39,942 nucleotides of DNA from Candidatus Poseidoniaceae archaeon (GTDB lineage Archaea > Thermoplasmatota > Poseidoniia > Poseidoniales > Poseidoniaceae): the NCBI GenBank assembly GCA_022424925.1, contig JAKMGM010000113.1:1-39942 (forward strand), written 5' to 3'. The translations under genes and the position numbers were made by a program. Below are positions 37,809 through 39,942 of this stretch, in pieces (positions within the stretch are counted from its first letter, which is position 1; every line of letters starts with the position of its first letter). The notes under the pieces were generated by a model that saw only the letters and a program-made list of their open reading frames with translations, was not told the DNA's origin and ran no database searches.

Positions 37809-38276
37809 ATGGATGTCGTACGAGTCGCCATTTTACTGCTTCACCCCCTTCTTGCTTCGCTGCTTTTGGTTTGGATTTGGTGGCAATATTCGTGGCGCAA
37901 GAAAAGTTACGAATTGAAAGGTGATGAGCGAAAATCAGCGCTGTCAAGCCACGAGAAAAACGGCAACCGCCTGGTATGGGCCACTTTCTTTGTGATTTGC
38001 ATCGCCTTTCTCAGCCGCGCCTTCGTTGGTTGGCGAGAGGGAGAGGCTGTACTGACATCACTCATACCCGGCAGTCTTCACGGATTCATGGGACCTGTTG
38101 GTTTTGTGCTGCTGTTGGTGTTGGCTCGAATGGGGCGACAAGCACGCAATGCTCGCAAGAACGGTGAGTCGTTCAAACACATCGCATTGCGTCATGGAAG
38201 AGCAGCTGACTTGATTGTCGTGCTTGTTTTTCTGCATGCCTTCTTAGGATTCTTGTACATCTTTGCCGTTGTGTGA
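37809..38276 (+). CDS. Small four-TM, His-containing membrane protein (DUF4079 / cytochrome-b-like)
   Basis: His residues in or near TMs: LLLHPLLASLLLVWIWW, PGSLHGFMGPVGFVLLL and HGRAADLIVVLVFLHAFLGFLYIF. Confidence 0.6.
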   Translation: MDVVRVAILLLHPLLASLLLVWIWWQYSWRKKSYELKGDERKSALSSHEKNGNRLVWATFFVICIAFLSRAFVGWREGEAVLTSLIPGSLHGFMGPVGFVLLLVLARMGRQARNARKNGESFKHIALRHGRAADLIVVLVFLHAFLGFLYIFAVV

Positions 38277-39275
38277 TGCGTGAATTCGCAGCGTTTGTTC
38301 TCGATTTTTCCACGTCTCAATCCACTTCTCGAGGTTTGCCTCAATACCGGGTGGTTGAATCCTGCATCCGCATGCATTTGCGTGACCTCCACCGGTCGGA
38401 TCAAACATCGTGGCAAGTCGAGAAAGGTCGTATTTTCCTTGTCCGTTCTTAAGAAACGAATTGGCGTAAAAACTTGCAGAGAGCGCTGGGCGTTCGGGTG
38501 TTTCGATAGAACCATCCGCATAGCCGTGAATGATGCAGCACGCATCCGCATTGTCACCCGCCCAAGCGGTGACAAGGTAGCCGTTTGAACGAACTCCTTT
38601 TTCATCCATTCGGCATACTGCAAGGCGGTCGATAATTTCGGTATGCTTCTCAACTACCGCCTGCGCCGCCTCTCGCTCGTCACGCGCTCGGGCGATGTGG
38701 GGTACGATTTTTTGGTCGCTCAATACCTCAGCCAGCGTCGCTCCTTGCGAAAACAACAGCAACACATGATGCATGTGTTCAGTTTCCCTCAGTGAGAGCG
38801 AGCGAGCGAGTTGCAACACCGGACCGTCTTCAATAAAGTCCTCTCGCCGAATCTGGCCAGAATCGAGTGCGTCAACGATTGGCATGATTTCTTCTAAGTG
38901 TCGCAGGTCGATGAATGGACTGAGCACATCAAAGGCGAGACGTGCTGCTGATGGGGTTGCTTCCCAATGACATGTGCCTCCAGCCGATACGAATGCCTGC
39001 TCCTCTTGCGGGTTTGGTCGATTTGTTTGGTGGTGGTCAAGGTACCATCCACAGTCGGGATGAAACGGCAAGTCGACCATTGCTGTTGTACGGTCGATGA
39101 GTTCATCCATTGCCCCCGAGCGAACCAATGCTGCGTGGGCAAAATGCACCTCTGCTTCCGGGTTTGCAGCCTTCAGGACTGCAGCTGCACACAAACCATC
39201 GAGGTCGGAATCTGCAATGATTCTTCGAAAGTTGGGAAGACCGGCTTCCTCCAGCGTTGAACGTGCAGAGCCCAT
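38244..39275 (-). CDS. DHH-family phosphoesterase (RecJ/nanoRNase-like)
   Basis: IIADSDLDGLCAAAVLK, WYLDHHQTNRP (DHH) and C-terminal GGGHANACGCRI (DHHA1). ATG at 39275 preferred over the long ORF because of the divergent gene. Confidence 0.88.
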   Translation of the reverse strand: MGSARSTLEEAGLPNFRRIIADSDLDGLCAAAVLKAANPEAEVHFAHAALVRSGAMDELIDRTTAMVDLPFHPDCGWYLDHHQTNRPNPQEEQAFVSAGGTCHWEATPSAARLAFDVLSPFIDLRHLEEIMPIVDALDSGQIRREDFIEDGPVLQLARSLSLRETEHMHHVLLLFSQGATLAEVLSDQKIVPHIARARDEREAAQAVVEKHTEIIDRLAVCRMDEKGVRSNGYLVTAWAGDNADACCIIHGYADGSIETPERPALSASFYANSFLKNGQGKYDLSRLATMFDPTGGGHANACGCRIQPPGIEANLEKWIETWKNREQTLRIHASHNGKDVQES

Positions 39276-39361
39276 AGGGTGTGCGTATCTACGCCGCTCA
39301 AGAAGGTTTTTGGAAGCCAAATCGCCAAAATAAACATGACCTATTGCTATGTCGAGTGGAC

Positions 39362-39772
39362 ATGGAGACTTCATGCGGCATTGTTTTGGTGAATTTCGGA
39401 ACCGTGTTGTTGCTGCAATACCCTCAGGGGCATTGGGATTTTCCGAAAGGTCACGTTGAGGATACCGATGATGACCATCACGCAACTGCACGCAGAGAAC
39501 TCAACGAAGAAACTGGAATTTCAGAAATTGATTTCGTTGCGGATTTCGTTGAACGCAGTGAATACTCCTATCGACACAAAGGCAAAAAACGCACCAAGCA
39601 AGTGTACTGGTACTTGGCAGAAACTGAACGCATCACGGTTTCCCTTTCGCATGAACATCGAGGCCACATGTGGTTGGATTGGGAGCAGGCGATGGAGCAG
39701 TTATCCCATGAAGAAACCCAACGCGTTCTTGAACAAGCCCACAAGCACATGGTTTCGCTTGGTAAAGACTGA
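39362..39772 (+). CDS. NUDIX hydrolase (diadenosine tetraphosphatase-like)
   Basis: GHWDFPKGHVEDTDDDHHATARRELNEETGI matches the Nudix box Gx5Ex7REUxEExGU, with one extended/degenerate position. ATG at 39362. Confidence 0.9.
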   Translation: METSCGIVLVNFGTVLLLQYPQGHWDFPKGHVEDTDDDHHATARRELNEETGISEIDFVADFVERSEYSYRHKGKKRTKQVYWYLAETERITVSLSHEHRGHMWLDWEQAMEQLSHEETQRVLEQAHKHMVSLGKD

Positions 39773-39773
39773 T

Positions 39774-39942
39774 TCATTCTAAGAGCATTCGTTCACCCTC
39801 AGCACCGACTTTGTACAGTGCAGCCTGCTCAATACTGAATCCTGTCATGCTCGCATGCACAAGGGTAGTGAAGAAATAGACCCACTGCAAGCCCATCCAA
39901 GCTTTTTTGAGAGTTGGATGAGTAATAGGACAACTCCATGCA
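39774..39942 (-). CDS. C-terminal fragment of a hypothetical membrane protein (truncated by window edge)
   Basis: Open frame ...SCPITHPTLKKAWMGLQWVYFFTTLVHASMTGFSIEQAALYKVGAEGERMLLE*. Confidence 0.45.
   Translation of the reverse strand, partial: AWSCPITHPTLKKAWMGLQWVYFFTTLVHASMTGFSIEQAALYKVGAEGERMLLE

Noticed and set aside
1-39942. CRISPR array, IS element, integrase or prophage
   Set aside because: No regularly spaced direct repeats, transposase motifs, integrases or phage structural genes seen in the ORF track or by reading the sequence.

Overview
This is a 40 kb, gene-dense chromosomal window, almost certainly archaeal. Gene content and synteny (L21e-rpoF-DUF655-ksgA, Pus10, RadA, archaeal-type FtsZ, PGK and IDH, Fap7-like kinase next to a CDP-alcohol phosphatidyltransferase) suggest a Thermoplasmatota lineage such as marine Poseidoniales (MGII); that placement is inference. 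I call about 43 CDSs, including one truncated at each edge, and two tRNAs: Thr-CGT and an initiator-type Met-CAT, both on the minus strand. I found no CRISPR array, IS element, prophage or rRNA. Most of the window is housekeeping. The best leads are: (i) a 263-aa protein (14190-14981, -) that appears to carry two or three tandem histone-fold-like segments; (ii) a 1133-aa protein (34264-37665, -) with an RG-rich N-terminal segment, a long helical-repeat body and a C-terminal PIN-like nuclease domain; (iii) Pus10 with an inserted Lys-rich linker and SAP-like motif; (iv) a HhH/coiled-coil/zinc-ribbon protein preceded by a leader hairpin; (v) a bacterial-type exonuclease VII operon (xseA-xseB) in an archaeal context; (vi) repeated AAAGTGAA elements upstream of radA. 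All family assignments come from reading motifs by eye; no database search was run.
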